From Leishmania donovani (taxonomy: Eukaryota; Euglenozoa; Kinetoplastea; Trypanosomatida; Trypanosomatidae), in the NCBI RefSeq assembly GCF_000227135.1, contig NC_018235.1, positions 428,195 to 492,194 of the forward strand: a DNA stretch of 64,000 bases, given 5' to 3'. Every line of letters starts with the position of its first letter. The stretch's first letter is position 1. The notes beneath the pieces were generated by a model. The model ran no database searches. It saw only the letters and a program-made list of their open reading frames with translations, and was not told where the DNA came from. Shown piece after piece: positions 1 through 8,554 of this stretch. A program made the translations under genes and the position numbers.

Positions 1-2034
1 GGTGGCCGTCCGTTGGGGAAAAGGGGGTTGGCCGCGCGCGGCGGTGGCGAACGGGGGTAGGGGCGCATATGGAAGACTGGGGCGTTCTGCTTGCGGCTGG
101 CCGCCGTTTTTTGTAGGCGGTGGGCGGGCTTGCCGGGACCGTCGGGGTTTTTTGGACCAAGCGGAAGCCCAAAGCCCGCCCGCCGCCGACCAGAATGAGA
201 GCGGTGCCCGATACCTCCCGGCACGGAGGCGCGGCCGACCACCGGGCGCGCATGCGGCTTTTGTGCGTAGCCGCATTCTTCATGCACGCTGCGTGCCTTT
301 CACCCTTGCATGTGCAAGGGTTCAAACCACCGGAAGGAGCGCGCCTGAAAAAGGGGAGGGGGGGGGTTGTGAAACCGGAAAAGGCAAACCCCTTAAATTT
401 TCTGTTGGAACGGCGCTTGGCGGCAGCTTTCTCACAAATGGCGGGGCTGGGGGAAATGCTCGCCGTGCTGCCGGCAGAAGGCGCCCCCCTCGAAGGGTCC
501 GCTTCTGACGCTTCTCAAAAAATGTTGGTTTGCAGCCATGCTCTGCGGATCCGTTGGGTTTCCTGCGAATGACCTCCGTGCCGCACTTTTTTGTTTTTTG
601 TTGCGCGGGCGCTGGCGACGGTGCGCCGCCGGGCGGTTTCTTCGTGGCGGCTTTGATTTCAAGGGGCCGAAAGGACGCCCTGGACAGATTTCCCCCACCG
701 AAAAAAGACAAAACCTGCCTTCAAAGACCGGATGAGCCACACCCCGGACAGCAGCAGCACAGGGTTGCCTGCCCAGAGCCCTCGGTTTGGCGCCCGGGGG
801 CGTGGCCCGCGGTTTGGCGCAGGAAGACCTTTTTTGCGAGGGTTGCGCTTTTCAGAGGTCCAAGGGGGGCCGCTGTGCATTTCCCGCGCCGCTCTTGGAA
901 ATTAAAAAGCGACCCTGCAAGGCAGGCAACTTCGAAGTGTGTTTCCGGACGACGGGGGCAGGCCCCACAAACCCCCCAATAACGCAACCCAAATGGCGCG
1001 GCCCGTGTTGCGCCGCGGGGTGTTTTTCCGGCTGAGCGGGGCTTCCGGCGATGGCGGCGCCCAGCCCCTTTTGCCATTGCAAAAGTGAGTGTCAACCTTC
1101 GCCGCCATCGCCGCCCACAGGGTTTTCTGTTCTGTTTGCGTTGCATCCATGCAAACCTTTCTTCATCATTTCACTTTTTTCGCAGCCGCCGAAAATCTTC
1201 TGGTACAACAATTGTGTGCAGACGGTGTGCTTTTTCAAAGGGGCCGCCGTTGCCGTTGAGCGTCCCTTCGCGAAAGCCAGGATGACGTCTGAAATATGTG
1301 TGAATCACTCACATCAATTTCCTGTGGAGATGCAAAGTGGGGGGGGGGATTGTGCGGGACGCGGCGCCTCCTTTCCAGTTAAACAAAGATCCCATTTTCG
1401 TGATGTACAGCCATGCATTCCCCTTCGGCAATGGGGGGATGTTTCCTTGGCAGTCGGTGTCGCCTTGCATTTCCCATGCTTTTAAGAATTGAAACCGAAG
1501 CCAAAACTGCCTGTCTGCTTTCAAACGCGCATTATTCAGGCCCCAAAGATCCAGAAATAACAGAAAAAAAGCAACGACAAAAAATTCACAGCAGAAGGTG
1601 GGGATGCTACCTCCGCAGCTCCACGAAGGCTTAAAAACCTGAACGTTACGTTTGAACTTGATCGGCAACTTTTTTCCTGCGCTGCAAAGGCTACATCTGC
1701 TCATGCTTGCTCACAAAGCGTGCTTCCTCCTTTTTACGAAGCAAAAATCTGCTTTTACGTCACTCGCTTAATGGCGGCAGACTGGTTCATTCAGCCGATC
1801 TACATAGTGTCTATGTCCGGAAAATTCTATCTGACTTTCAAAGCTTGGTGTAAACGTGGGGGTGCAGCCCGTCTTCTGAAGGTTCTCTCAAACCTGGCAA
1901 AGAGGTTTTGAGAAAGGAGGGAGGGCTGGCATCATGCCCGTGGTGGGGTTCTCGTTCTTAAAAGTGATCTTGAGCAGCGCAGCGTCGTTCTGCATGTGCC
2001 GCAGCGCTGGCCCTATTCTTTTTTCAAACGCATT
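1..2034. other. non-coding region of unusual composition
   Basis: I see no convincing gene here. Open frames exist on both strands and overlap each other, but they are low-complexity translations (Arg/Pro/Gly-rich) with no domain. The first ~1.7 kb differs from every other spacer in the window: runs of G, C, T and A are mixed on both strands instead of long one-strand pyrimidine tracts, and short perfect inverted repeats are frequent (252-276, 284-296, 303-320, 1068-1085, 1141-1154). From ~1700 the sequence looks more like ordinary spacer. It could be a strand-switch region, a decayed element, or poor sequence; the window does not decide. Confidence 0.5.
252..320. other. three consecutive perfect hairpins
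   Basis: Three perfect inverted repeats follow one another within 69 bases: 252-259 with 269-276 (8 bp, 9-nt loop), 284-288 with 292-296 (5 bp, 3-nt loop), and 303-309 with 314-320 (7 bp, 4-nt loop; the whole 303-320 is nearly a palindrome). Short CCGG blocks at 242-245 and around 332 could close the set. A GGTTCAAACC string follows, recalling a tRNA T-loop, but no T-stem or A-box fits. This may be a structured RNA or chance in GC-rich DNA. Confidence 0.3.
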
Positions 2035-2559
2035 TATTTTCTGCCAGGGGGCATGGGCCCAGAACAGCTCTGCCCCAGGTCGGTCGCACGCCCACCGCCT
2101 GCTGCAAAGCAGCGCTAGACACACGTTGCGGCAGTGCGCCGACTCGGTCACCAGTGCGTGACCTCGGCCCCAAACACCACCCACCACCCGCTGAGCAGGG
2201 CGCCTCGCAGCCGCTCACCCATCATGCCGGCCGCCCCCTGCTGCATCTCCCCTCGGGGTGGCGCGGGTTCCCTCACCAGTGGGCAGTGGGGGCCAGGTGG
2301 GACACATTGGGGTCACGTGGGCACCCTGCCCGTCACACACATGGCACAAACGGCTGCATAGTTGCAGTTCTCTCCGACGCAGCGCCATCAAGGAGCTCAC
2401 CGCCGGCATCAGCAGCGACACATCGCTCTGACCTCACCACGTCGCAGGTGCTTGGCCCTGTCACTACAAGCAGAGGGTTGACACTCGCAGGGGACAGGGG
2501 AACTGCTTGGCTCCTCCAGAGGGAGTGGGTACTGAGCCGCTACGCTACGCTGAGATGCC
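2035..2559 (-). mobile_element. SIDER-type retroposon, copy A (antisense)
   Basis: This is the reverse complement, nearly identical by eye, of 5569-6100. Both share with the other SIDER copies of this window the blocks CAGTACCCAC and GTGACAGGGCCAAGCACCT near the 5' end, so they belong to the same family (short degenerate ingi/L1Tc-related retroposons of Leishmania, about 0.5 kb, non-autonomous). Read on the minus strand, the 5' end is at ~2559 and the 3' end at ~2035. It is the only copy antisense to the genes of the window. The first ~18 bases of the longer copies (44362 on) are missing, so it is 5'-truncated or belongs to another subfamily. Confidence 0.8.
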
Positions 2560-3030
2560 CACGTGTTAAGAGGGGAGACGCATCGCTGTGATGGAACGAA
2601 AATGGGGAGTATCATCTGGTGTGCCGCCTGCTCGGGTTGCTTATCTTTAAAAATATTAGGGTGCAGGACCGGCAGGCTTCATTATTGAGGTGGTGGCTCG
2701 TAAGCACCAGCGGAAGTGAGTAAGCAAACAAAAATATTGAAGTGATCGTTGTGCCTCCGTAATCCGCCACACTGAGGTGTTTTTTTGTTGAATCAAACTC
2801 AATCTGCCGAAAATCGCCTAGGTATCAAGGCGGTTGTTGTCGTCTTTACAGGAAAATGAGCCTACGTCGCGTTGGAGTATGACACGAACTGATTTCAGCG
2901 TACATGCAGCAGTGGATGAAACTTTTTCAACACCTTCTTTTTCTGGCCCCAACAAATAAGGAAAGATTCATAGTCGTTTCATTTCAGAACGGTTCTCAAT
3001 CGAGTTTCAGCTTCCGCGTGAGAGTGAAGA
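2560..3030. other. spacer upstream of the Sde2-like gene
   Basis: No coding region is seen. The last part holds a pyrimidine-rich stretch (about 2931-2956) followed by AG dinucleotides near 2960, a suitable trans-splice acceptor for the gene starting at 3031. Base composition is AT-richer than in spacers further right. Confidence 0.5.
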
Positions 3031-3510
3031 ATGGCCGCAGGATTGCCGCGTGCGCTCTGCTGCACTCTGCTTCCAGTGCAGAAAGTAATTTCCTTGTTGG
3101 TTCCGCTGGCCACAAAGGATGCAATTCTGGAGGCTCTCTCTAGGCAAACGGATAGCTCTCCAGAAACGTTTGAACTCTATGTGAAAGAGAACAGCAAGCT
3201 CATTGCGGTGCGAGAGGAGATAGGCAGCTTCGACTCTCTTTTCGCTCTCGTGAGGTGTCGCGGGGGTGGCAAAGGCGGCTTTCGCAAGCAGCTTGAGAAG
3301 AAGGGTCGCGGATTCGCGCGTGCAAAGATGAAGGCAAAGCGCAAAAGCACGAAAGCGATGCCTCAAGAAGGGAAAACTCAGCACAAGAAACGCGACACAG
3401 TGGCAGTGAAAACAAGACTTGCGAAGGCTGAGCCAAGCTCGACGAGAACGATCGTAAAGCAAGGTCTTGCGTTTGTCATAGATTCCTTTCAAAAAGGGAG
3501 CCATTCCTAA
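3031..3510 (+). CDS. SDE2: Sde2-like protein: ubiquitin-like domain with GGKGG processing site
   Basis: This is a 159-aa protein. Residues ~10-80 read as a ubiquitin-like fold (hydrophobic strands around VQKVISLLVP, FELYV, FALVRC). Residues 78-83 are GGGKGG, followed by FRKQLEKKGRGF and a Lys/Arg-rich tail (98-130). A UBL ending in GG immediately followed by KGGF is the hallmark of the Sde2 family, in which the UBL is cut off and the C-terminal part, starting with Lys, acts in splicing and genome stability in the nucleus. The protein is much shorter than animal or fungal Sde2: only ~79 residues follow the cleavage point, basic and probably nuclear. The start is an ATG with a pyrimidine tract ~75 bases upstream. 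Codon use is AT-richer than in most genes here. Cleavage and function are inferred from family knowledge. Confidence 0.7.
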   Translation: MAAGLPRALCCTLLPVQKVISLLVPLATKDAILEALSRQTDSSPETFELYVKENSKLIAVREEIGSFDSLFALVRCRGGGKGGFRKQLEKKGRGFARAKMKAKRKSTKAMPQEGKTQHKKRDTVAVKTRLAKAEPSSTRTIVKQGLAFVIDSFQKGSHS

Positions 3511-3726
3511 TCTGGTTGGTTTCTGTGCATCACAAGCATCCCTGCAAAAGACAAAAAAATGCTGGAAAGCCGACACCATAACTTACAGGTATATTCTTAT
3601 GCTTATTTGTTCGGCGACGACCCGCCAGGCTCTTCATCTCAGACGTCTCATACGGTGCCGTGCCAGTGTGACACAGCAAGCGGACGCAAGCAAGTTCGCA
3701 ACACTTCTCTCTGCTCTTAGCTGACG

Positions 3727-3779
3727 CTTTCATTTTTTTCCTCCGTCAACTCCAGCCTTTTTTCTCGACTTCAAACAAG
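3727..3779 (+). promoter_or_regulatory. trans-splice acceptor for the ZSWIM2-like gene
   Basis: A pyrimidine-rich tract (3727-3770) contains AG at 3754-3755 and ends with AG at 3778-3779, before an A-rich leader. Either site leaves the out-of-frame ATG at 3818 in the leader ahead of the chosen start at 3823. Confidence 0.5.
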
Positions 3780-3822
3780 CGAAAAACAAAAAAAAAACGA
3801 ACTTTTGTGTGGCTTTTATGGG

Positions 3823-4929
3823 ATGGCACAGAGGCAGATGTGGGTCGGAGAGTGCCCCGATAGGATTAGGAGGCGAATTAGTGCCGCTACAAAGTCGCGC
3901 ATGGTCATAAAGAAACTAAATGACCCGACGAGGTTTGCTGTTTGTGATATCCAAGGAAAGAATCATAATTGCACGATTGGGAATCCGCATATGTGCTCCT
4001 GCGGCGCTACACAGCCGTGCGCTCATACTCTTTCCGTTCTGCTCTTGTTCTTCAAAGTAAGCGAGGAAAATCCGATTGTATGGCAAAGATACATCAATGA
4101 GGTGGAGCTAAGTGACCTTATCGACAAGAGAGCGGATGAAGGAAAATGCGTTTTTTGCCACGAGAGCACGGGTAGCGTCGGCTCATGCGAAAAGTGCGGC
4201 GCTCACTTTCATCAGCTGTGCTTGGAATTGGCATCGAAAAGCGGAAAGGGCAACTGCAACACCTGTCCAAAGTGTCGTGGAATGGTGTCGAGGTCTGAAA
4301 GTAAAAGCGATACCTGCTGCAGAAACTGCAGAGTGCCTTGCAAAACTGAGAACTACACATGCCTCCTTTGCCCTGACTACTTTTTGTGCAGGCGCTGCTA
4401 CACGTTGTGCAAGACTCATCCTTCACACCCTTTTAGCTGCAGCAAGCTGGGAGGCCCTGCGCGGTCGACATGCAGTGTGTCGTCTCAGAGTATGGGAGAT
4501 TTACAATACCGTGAGATTAACCCGGAAGACTATGAAGCACTCATCGCTCTAGACAACGACAAGAGGAGACCTCTAGGGGAAGAGGAGCTTAGTAACCTGC
4601 CAGTCGAGTATTTTAGCGCGTGCGCAAGAAGAAATGATAGTTGCCCGGTGTGTCTCCGTAGATTCGTGGCGTCCAACAGGTGTATTGCACTTCCTTGTGG
4701 CCACATAATGCACCACAAGTGCGGATTTAAATGGCTCTCTGAATTTAGCGACGTGTGTCCTATTGACAATCGGAAAGTATGCAAGTGGAGCAATACACAG
4801 GACGCAAGGACTGCTGGTGAGGTCAAACCTTCCCTGCAGGCCTCTACACGCGACGGAACGACTTTACGGTTTCCTTCGAAGATAACATCCGTCAAGCTTC
4901 CCGCAATCAAGCCACGGGAATGGAAATGA
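3823..4929 (+). CDS. SWIM-RING-ZZ-RING protein, ZSWIM2/MEX-like E3 ubiquitin ligase
   Basis: This 368-aa protein has four zinc-binding modules in the order of ZSWIM2 (MEX): a SWIM motif C-x-C-xn-C-x-H (C58, C60, C66, H68), a first RING-like finger (about 109-152), a ZZ-type finger (about 165-205) and a second RING (about 274-319, with CPVC ... CGHIMHHKC ... CPID). In animals this architecture is an E3 ubiquitin ligase; the substrate is not predictable. The protein is shorter than the human one. The frame stays open upstream to a TTG at 3805, but the first in-frame ATG is 3823. An out-of-frame ATG at 3818 opens a 30-codon frame that overlaps the start. Base and codon use are clearly AT-richer than in neighbours from 6451 on, like the Sde2-like gene just upstream. 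Confidence 0.8.
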   Translation: MAQRQMWVGECPDRIRRRISAATKSRMVIKKLNDPTRFAVCDIQGKNHNCTIGNPHMCSCGATQPCAHTLSVLLLFFKVSEENPIVWQRYINEVELSDLIDKRADEGKCVFCHESTGSVGSCEKCGAHFHQLCLELASKSGKGNCNTCPKCRGMVSRSESKSDTCCRNCRVPCKTENYTCLLCPDYFLCRRCYTLCKTHPSHPFSCSKLGGPARSTCSVSSQSMGDLQYREINPEDYEALIALDNDKRRPLGEEELSNLPVEYFSACARRNDSCPVCLRRFVASNRCIALPCGHIMHHKCGFKWLSEFSDVCPIDNRKVCKWSNTQDARTAGEVKPSLQASTRDGTTLRFPSKITSVKLPAIKPREWK

Positions 4930-5568
4930 CGATTTGGCGAGGAGGACAAGCAACTTTCTGCTCCCTTTTCACCGTCGGCACAATTTTCAGTCCGCCTTCT
5001 CTAAATGTCCACAAAGAAATCTTTTTTTTTTGCCCTCTGAGCTCTGCTATTTTTTTTTTATTGACCAGCAGCAGAGCCGGACCTTTATCAAGGGGATATA
5101 CACACTGGGATCTTCACAGGGTGCTTACGAGCAGACTTTGACCTTTTTTCGATTTGTCGAGGTGAGAGCTCTATATTTTCCCTCCGATTAGTTGTGAACA
5201 CTAGGTGTAAAAACGAACGAACTTTTCCTTCTCGCTTGCCAGTTTCAGTATCCGAAATGATTGCAACGGAAAGCACTTGGTTTGTCTTTTGGTTCCACTC
5301 TTGAAGTATACCCTCTACACTTGCTCGTCCAATCATTATTTTGGAGCATTCGCGATGTAAATCTTTTCTAGACCATCCTCAAGTTTGTTTTTCTCATATT
5401 CTCACGCATTGAATTGGAGCTCCTCTAGTTTTACTGCGCTTGGAAGACGCTGATTACGGGTATCACATTCTGAACCCTCTTTTCCCATCGAATGTTTCGT
5501 TGCATCTTTGATGTTCCTGCTTCCCGCTTTTCTTCCTGCTAATGCTTTTGAAGTCCATCATGAGATAT
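4930..5568. other. spacer downstream of the ZSWIM2-like gene
   Basis: This is an AT-richer spacer with T-runs (5022-5031, 5049-5059) and no coding potential. It precedes SIDER copy B, so it should form the proximal 3' UTR of the ZSWIM2-like mRNA. Confidence 0.5.
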
Positions 5569-6108
5569 GGCATCTCAGCGTAGCTTAGCGGCTCAGTACC
5601 CACTCCCTCTGGAGGAGCCAAGCAGTTCCCCCTATCCCTTGCGAGTGTCAACCCTCTGCTTGTAGTGACAGGGCCAAGCACCTGCGACGTGGTGAGGTCA
5701 GAGTGATGTGTCGCTGCTGATGCCGGCGGTGAGCTTCTTGATGGCGCTGCGTCGGAGAGAGCTGCAGCTATGCAGCCGTTTGTGCCATGTGTGTGACGGG
5801 CAGGGTGCCCACGTGACCCCAATGTGTCCCACCTGGCCCCCACTGCCCACTGGTGAGGGAGCCCGCGCCACCCCGAGGGGAGATGCAGCAGGGGGCGGCC
5901 GGCATGATGGGTGAGCGGCTGCGAGGCGCCCTGCTCAGCGGGTGGTGGGTGGTGTTTGGGGCCGAGGTCACGCACTGGTGACCGAGTCGGCGCACTGCCG
6001 CAACGTGTGTCTAGCGCTGCTTTGCAGCAGGCGGTGGGCGTGCAACCGGCCTGGGGCAGAGTTGTGCTGGGCCCATGCCCCCTGGCAGAGAATGAACATT
6101 AAAAAAAA
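5569..6108 (+). mobile_element. SIDER-type retroposon, copy B (sense)
   Basis: This forward copy closely matches the reverse complement of 2035-2559. It carries the SIDER blocks CAGTACCCAC (about 5596) and GTGACAGGGCCAAGCACCT (about 5665) and ends in an A-rich tail (6099-6108). It lies ~640 bases after the stop of the ZSWIM2-like gene, in sense orientation, which is the usual 3' UTR position of SIDER2 elements, known to promote mRNA decay in Leishmania. No target-site duplication is obvious. Confidence 0.8.
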
Positions 6109-6450
6109 TGGACTGCAACAATGAGAAGACGATGTGAATACAGTATTCAAAAGGGACGACAACAAAGAACACGCGTACTGTTGCACAGAAGAAGTTGTGT
6201 GCGTGGTATCTTCCGAATCGCGGCTTCTCTCTTACCCCCTTTTTCGACGATTGCAGGTTAGGGCCCGATATGTACGTCAGGACTGCGACTGTCTTACAGG
6301 CTTGGTCGACTTTCAACCTTCAAGGTGTTTCTACTTCTGCCCGGTCTTTTCTCTGTTACTGGTTTCCTGTCTTTTATTAAATTCCCTGGCACACAATGCG
6401 ATGGGTATGGTACTTCGGCACAGTAGGCCGTAAGCTGTAAAATTTTGACC

Positions 6451-7548
6451 ATGCGCCGTCTCACCGCCCCTGCTCTGAGCACTCCGTGCGTTCGCTCCAT
6501 CTGCGGGGCAGCGCCTGTGATGTACTTTCCTCCCTTGCCGTTTGCGTCCGTCTCCAAGGAGGAGCAGATCAAGAAGAACACCAAGATCGCGATCGAGATG
6601 ATCAGGCGCTACAAGGGTGAGGCGCCTGCGTCCTACACGCGCAAGCACACCGCCACCATAGAGCAACTCGAGAAAGAGATTGAGGCGCTTCTGGGCGGCG
6701 CACAGAAGATGCGCAAGGCCACCACGGATGATCAGCCAATGGACAAGCTGGCACTGATGGAGCGCTGCCTCCGCCATGCTCTCTGGTCGTACCACAAAGA
6801 CGATGGCAAGTATGATTTTGATGAGATTGCGAGGTGGGTTGTTTACACCCCCGAGGACGAGGTGAAGCTCGCACAGATGAAGCGCCAGGTGGAGGCCAAG
6901 TCGAAGCTGGCGGCGTATCGTGCCAAGCGTGCCGAGCAGGGTCTGCCCGAAGCCCCCGTTCCGCAGATCAACTGGGGGGAAGAGTACAACAACGTGACGG
7001 ACCGCGAGCTGGTGAACGAGAAGCGGATTCGCTACGATACGATTGCCGCCAACACCATGGAGCGTGACGAGGCCCAGATTGAGGCCGTGCTGCAGCAATA
7101 CCGCAAGCCGGTGCAAGATAAGCGCCTTGACGACCTTGTTGATCTTCTCGAGCGCTTCAAGCCGGTGCTCGCTCGCGAGGCCATTATGCAGCGCCTCACC
7201 ATCAAGCACTTGGAGGGTCAGCTGGGCGTGTGGCGCTACATGGACTGGTGCCCTGAGGTGCGTGATCGCGCCGAGCTCGAGGTGGATGTCTCCGGCTTCC
7301 AGTGGTGGTCTCCGCTGGAGGAGCGCCGCCTTTTGCCGGTGCGGCTGCGCTCTGTGAACGAGGTGCGTGAAATTATGGCTCAGACCCAGTCCTCGAAGGC
7401 CGCTGAGGCATCGGCTCACAGTCCACAGGCGTCTCAGTCTGCCGGTGACGGTGACCGCGAGCGGCTTCTGAAGGAGGTGCTGGCTTTGCAGGCCCGAATT
7501 CACCAGCGCGATGATGCTCCGGTAGAGGAAAATAAGGCTGCTCACTAA
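6451..7548 (+). CDS. mitochondrial protein, probable F1Fo ATP synthase subunit (ATPaseTb2-like)
   Basis: This 365-aa protein begins at ATG 6451; a TTG two codons earlier is ignored. The N-terminus (MRRLTAPALSTPCVRSIC) is a plausible mitochondrial presequence. The rest is mostly charged alpha-helix without a general-purpose domain. As I recall, in African trypanosomes the gene just upstream of STI1 encodes ATPaseTb2, a kinetoplastid-specific ATP synthase subunit of ~43 kDa. The same position next to STI1, the size and the presequence support that identity here, but I cannot compare sequences. If wrong, it is still a conserved-looking mitochondrial protein. A pyrimidine stretch at 6225-6250 with AG at 6255-6256 could supply the splice acceptor. 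Confidence 0.6.
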   Translation: MRRLTAPALSTPCVRSICGAAPVMYFPPLPFASVSKEEQIKKNTKIAIEMIRRYKGEAPASYTRKHTATIEQLEKEIEALLGGAQKMRKATTDDQPMDKLALMERCLRHALWSYHKDDGKYDFDEIARWVVYTPEDEVKLAQMKRQVEAKSKLAAYRAKRAEQGLPEAPVPQINWGEEYNNVTDRELVNEKRIRYDTIAANTMERDEAQIEAVLQQYRKPVQDKRLDDLVDLLERFKPVLAREAIMQRLTIKHLEGQLGVWRYMDWCPEVRDRAELEVDVSGFQWWSPLEERRLLPVRLRSVNEVREIMAQTQSSKAAEASAHSPQASQSAGDGDRERLLKEVLALQARIHQRDDAPVEENKAAH

Positions 7549-7810
7549 GAGGGGTGTCGCGCTGATTCCCGCTGCTGCAGTACGAAAAGCGTGCGAAGAT
7601 GAACCGATACGTGACTTCTCACCTTCATCGTTGTCGCTCATCTCTGCCCTTGTCGGTTCACCAGTTCTTCGCGTTTGCTGATAGCAGCGGCGTCTGTCTC
7701 ATTCCCTTCTTTCTTTTGGTTCTCGACATTCTCCTCGCGTAGCGTCTTTACACAGCTTAGGAAGTGCCGGGGTGGGCACGTGTATGTGTGCGTAAGGAGG
7801 TGAGTGATGT

Positions 7811-7843
<33 letters not shown>

Positions 7844-8554
7844 GCACGCACCATCTAAGGCACCGCGAACAGAAGAAGAAGGGGGGGGGGCCTCCCTCGC
7901 TTTTCTTTTCTGGTTCGTTCCTTCTCTCTTTTGTTTCGAGTTAGCACAAAGTGATTACTTTTTATATGAAGTTGATTAACACGTGTAGCACCGGCAAAAC
8001 AGAACAGCAGCGACAACAACAAGCGGCTAGACGCATGCAACACACGCACGGGAACGCAGTACTTTTGTGGAAGTCCGAAAGCGATTGTTTTAGTGCCAGA
8101 GGCACCACGGGTGCGATAGCGGATCAAGTGTAGAGAACAATGAGCACCGTGTGAGATCGCCAGCTGTGCGTGTGAAAGCGGTGCCATCGGATAGGCAGCA
8201 CCGGTGGAGCCGCAGGAAACCACCTTTCTCTGCAGGTCTCTTTTTGTTTTCGTCTGGGAATGCGCAAAGGCCCTGCTGGTGCCCTTATCACGTATCATAT
8301 CTTTCGTTGCGCGCTCACTTTGCCTTGCCTCTCCTTTCCCTCTCTTCCGTGGTGGTGCCGTGTATGCCTTCTGGGACCCGCTACGTCACTTTGCTCGTTT
8401 GAACAGAACTACTGTGAACACCCACGAGCGATCACACACATACACATCCCTCACTCACACACACACACACACAGCAACATCTATCCTACATAAGGCTGAA
8501 AAAAAAAGTCTACGAACAAAATTTTTACAGTGCGTCGCCGCACATTTCTCCGTA
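7549..8554. other. spacer between the ATP-synthase-like gene and STI1
   Basis: No gene is seen. It contains a (CA)n(TA)n microsatellite at 7811-7843, a (CA)n run at 8456-8473 and a pyrimidine tract at about 8320-8350, followed by AG at 8405-8406, the likely splice acceptor of the STI1 mRNA. Confidence 0.6.
7811..7843. repeat. (CA)n(TA)n microsatellite
   Basis: Alternating CA for about 16 bases runs directly into alternating TA for about 17 bases. Confidence 0.95.

Noticed and set aside
303..335. tRNA-like GGTTCAAACC after a hairpin
   Set aside because: No 5-bp T-stem around the loop and no A-box or acceptor stem; not a tRNA.
2..1146. Overlapping open frames of 100-170 codons on both strands at the left end
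   Set aside because: GC-rich low-complexity translations, no domains, mutual overlap in several frames and no splice signals; expected by chance.
3805..3822. Upstream extension of the ZSWIM2-like gene to TTG 3805
   Set aside because: Non-ATG start without support; ATG 3823 precedes all domains.
6331..7641. 436-codon minus-strand open frame
   Set aside because: Shadow of the gene at 6451-7548; His/Leu/Arg-rich translation typical of antisense.
8204..8554. N-terminal extension of STI1
   Set aside because: Non-ATG start in spacer; the family N-terminus MDATELKNKGNEEF is at 8555.
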